Positions 5,790 to 6,686 of a stretch of 6,686 nucleotides of DNA are shown here, one piece after another. Origin of the DNA: Ignatzschineria sp. GTDB taxonomy: Bacteria; Pseudomonadota; Gammaproteobacteria; Cardiobacteriales; Wohlfahrtiimonadaceae. Position 1 is the first letter of the stretch. Each line of letters opens with the position of its first letter. The position numbers and the translations under genes were made by a program. The notes beneath the pieces are model-generated. The model was not told where the DNA came from. It saw only the letters and a list, made by a program, of their open reading frames with translations, and searched no databases. The DNA lies in NCBI GenBank assembly GCA_030151245.1, contig JASLEF010000044.1, forward strand, positions 1 to 6,686, read 5' to 3'.

Positions 5790-6506
5790 ATGCAAGATGA
5801 ATTAATATTAAACCGGACTGAAGGCGTTGTTTTAAATAAACGGCCCTTTAAAGAGTCCGGTTTTTTAGTGGATCTTTTTACAAGAGATTATGGACGACTG
5901 ACTGTTTTTGCGAGAGGGCGGGCAAATCCTAAAAAGCCACTGACACATTTAGAGCTATTTACTTATAGTGCTTGGTATTTAAAAGAGGGAAAAGCTTTCT
6001 ATTTTATTCAGGAAGTGGATGATCTCTTTTCCTTTCGGTTATCTGGGCGAGAAATCTGGACGGCATATTATCTGAATGAGTTATTACTGAAAACGTTTCC
6101 AAAACATCAGCCATCGGAAGAGTTATTTGATATTTACTATCGGGTGCTAGAAGCCTTAAAAGCAGAAAAGGAGATAGAGCCTTATTTACGGCAATTTGAG
6201 AGTACTTTATTAGCTGACTTAGGGATTCTTCCTGATTTGATGTTTGATGCGGCAGGTGAAGAGATTATACCGAAGAAACGCTACTATCTCTCTTATGAAG
6301 AAGGACTATTACCGATGGATTATCCCGGCACTTTTCAAGTGATGGGGAGAGTCTTATTAAAAATTAATGATGGGGAAACTTTAAATCGTGAAGATTCGAT
6401 GACGTATCGAAATATGATGCGTTATCTACTGTTCCCATTATTAGGAGGAAAGCCTTTGCAGTCGCGTATTTGGATGCAAAAGCTCTACAGTAAGGGACGA
6501 GTATGA
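5790..6506 (+). CDS. recO: RecO, recombination mediator / DNA repair protein
   Basis: RecO anneals complementary strands and, with RecR, loads RecA onto SSB-coated single-stranded DNA in gap repair. The 238 residues (E. coli 242) show an N-terminal OB-fold (about 10-80: GVVLNKRPFKESGFLVDLFT, then YGRLTVFARG). A helical domain follows, with YYLNELLLK (93-101) and RQFESTLLADLGILP (134-148). The conserved end is LLGGKPLQSR (217-226). There are no cysteines, so the zinc-binding site of many RecO proteins is absent; I recall E. coli also lacking it. The start ATG at 5790 fits the family N-terminus, but no good Shine-Dalgarno precedes it, only AGAAAAATACTCT. It follows mlaD by 48 bases with no terminator. 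The usual partners era and pdxJ are not seen adjacent. A terminator-like hairpin lies within its first 26 codons. Confidence 0.93.
   Translation: MQDELILNRTEGVVLNKRPFKESGFLVDLFTRDYGRLTVFARGRANPKKPLTHLELFTYSAWYLKEGKAFYFIQEVDDLFSFRLSGREIWTAYYLNELLLKTFPKHQPSEELFDIYYRVLEALKAEKEIEPYLRQFESTLLADLGILPDLMFDAAGEEIIPKKRYYLSYEEGLLPMDYPGTFQVMGRVLLKINDGETLNREDSMTYRNMMRYLLFPLLGGKPLQSRIWMQKLYSKGRV
5810..5866 (+). terminator. Terminator-like hairpin inside the 5' end of recO
   Basis: AAACCGGACT at 5810-5819 pairs perfectly over 10 bases with AGTCCGGTTT at 5854-5863. The right arm runs straight into six T (5861-5866, three of them within the arm). The 34-base loop may form a small inner stem (GGC at 5823-5825 with GCC at 5843-5845). 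It lies in recO codons 7-26, so translating ribosomes would normally disrupt it. It has the form of an intrinsic terminator or attenuator on the + strand, but coding constraint alone could have produced it. Confidence 0.35.
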
Positions 6507-6538
6507 GACTTATTAGTTCCATTTCTATGGGGGGCTGA
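6503..6538 (+). other. 11-codon ORF coupled to the recO stop (leader peptide or gene remnant)
   Basis: The recO stop TGA overlaps an ATG (ATGA, 6503-6506), an arrangement typical of coupled genes. AAGGGA at 6492-6497 is 5 bases upstream, a better ribosome binding site than recO itself has. The frame reads MRLISSISMGG and stops at TGA 6536-6538, just after six G (6529-6534). Shifting the frame at the G run extends it only to 26 residues (+1 G) or 17 residues (-1 G), so a single frameshift does not restore a gene. I recognise no family. It could be a short leader peptide, a decayed gene start, or chance. Confidence 0.25.
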
Positions 6539-6686
6539 TATTGATATTACGCAGTAGCATGAGCGTTAAGGCATATGTTTGACAGTAGATTAAAATTATT
6601 ATGGCAGTGACTAGCAGCCAGCTATTAAAAATAGGGGTTTCAGTTTTTGAGGCAGCAATAACCTTAAGATGTAAAATAACCGAAGA
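6539..6686. other. Downstream stretch without a supportable gene
   Basis: No RNA gene, terminator or recognisable coding sequence is visible here. Two frames stay open to the window edge. On the + strand an ATG at 6601 gives 28 codons starting MAVTSSQLLKIGV, with no ribosome binding site. On the - strand a frame ends at TAG (complement of 6525-6527) and gives 53 residues with a hydrophobic part (SWLLVTAIIILIY). The - frame has almost no Asp, Glu or Gly and its coding strand would be G-poor, unlike the genes in this window, so I consider it probably non-coding. TTGACA at 6579-6584 has no -10 at proper spacing; TATTAT at 6597-6602 is only 12 bases away. Confidence 0.3.

Noticed and set aside
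6525..6686. A - strand frame of 53 residues with a hydrophobic segment, possibly the end of a convergent gene.
   Set aside because: No recognisable motif, odd composition (almost no Asp, Glu or Gly), and no bidirectional terminator between it and recO.

Overview
This window holds an outer-membrane biogenesis cluster, all on the + strand, from an AT-rich gammaproteobacterium. The first six junctions follow the enterobacterial order bamA-skp-lpxD-fabZ-lpxA-lpxB-rnhB. The protein alignments I can recall from E. coli are clear but distant. The composition and divergence would suit a Cardiobacteriales-type lineage (Ignatzschineria/Wohlfahrtiimonas-like), but that placement is a guess from memory.

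Layout: 1-219 is the last 72 codons of bamA, the outer-membrane beta-barrel insertase. It is followed by skp (periplasmic chaperone, 242-766), lpxD (767-1804), fabZ (1888-2349) and lpxA (2349-3137). A strong terminator-like hairpin (3160-3223) separates lpxA from lpxB (3270-4469), which abuts rnhB (4470-5075). A 135-base gap carries a plausible sigma-70 promoter overlapped by an inverted repeat. It leads into a lone mlaD-like MCE gene (5211-5741), and then recO (5790-6506). The last 180 bases contain no gene I can support, only a well-placed 11-codon ORF overlapping the recO stop and two unconvincing open frames running off the end.

The genes cooperate. FabZ draws on the same beta-hydroxyacyl-ACP pool from which LpxA and LpxD take lipid A acyl chains. 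LpxB condenses the resulting sugars into the lipid A disaccharide. Skp and BamA deliver and insert outer-membrane proteins, and MlaD belongs to a phospholipid transport system that maintains outer-membrane asymmetry. RnhB and RecO are DNA maintenance proteins that share the transcription unit.

No mobile element, CRISPR array, RNA gene or novel multi-gene system is visible. The points most worth a second look are: an LpxA with a bulky residue at the acyl-chain ruler position and Tyr in place of a conserved His; the terminator splitting lpxA from lpxB; a terminator-like hairpin inside the start of recO; the solitary mlaD; and an acidic Skp.
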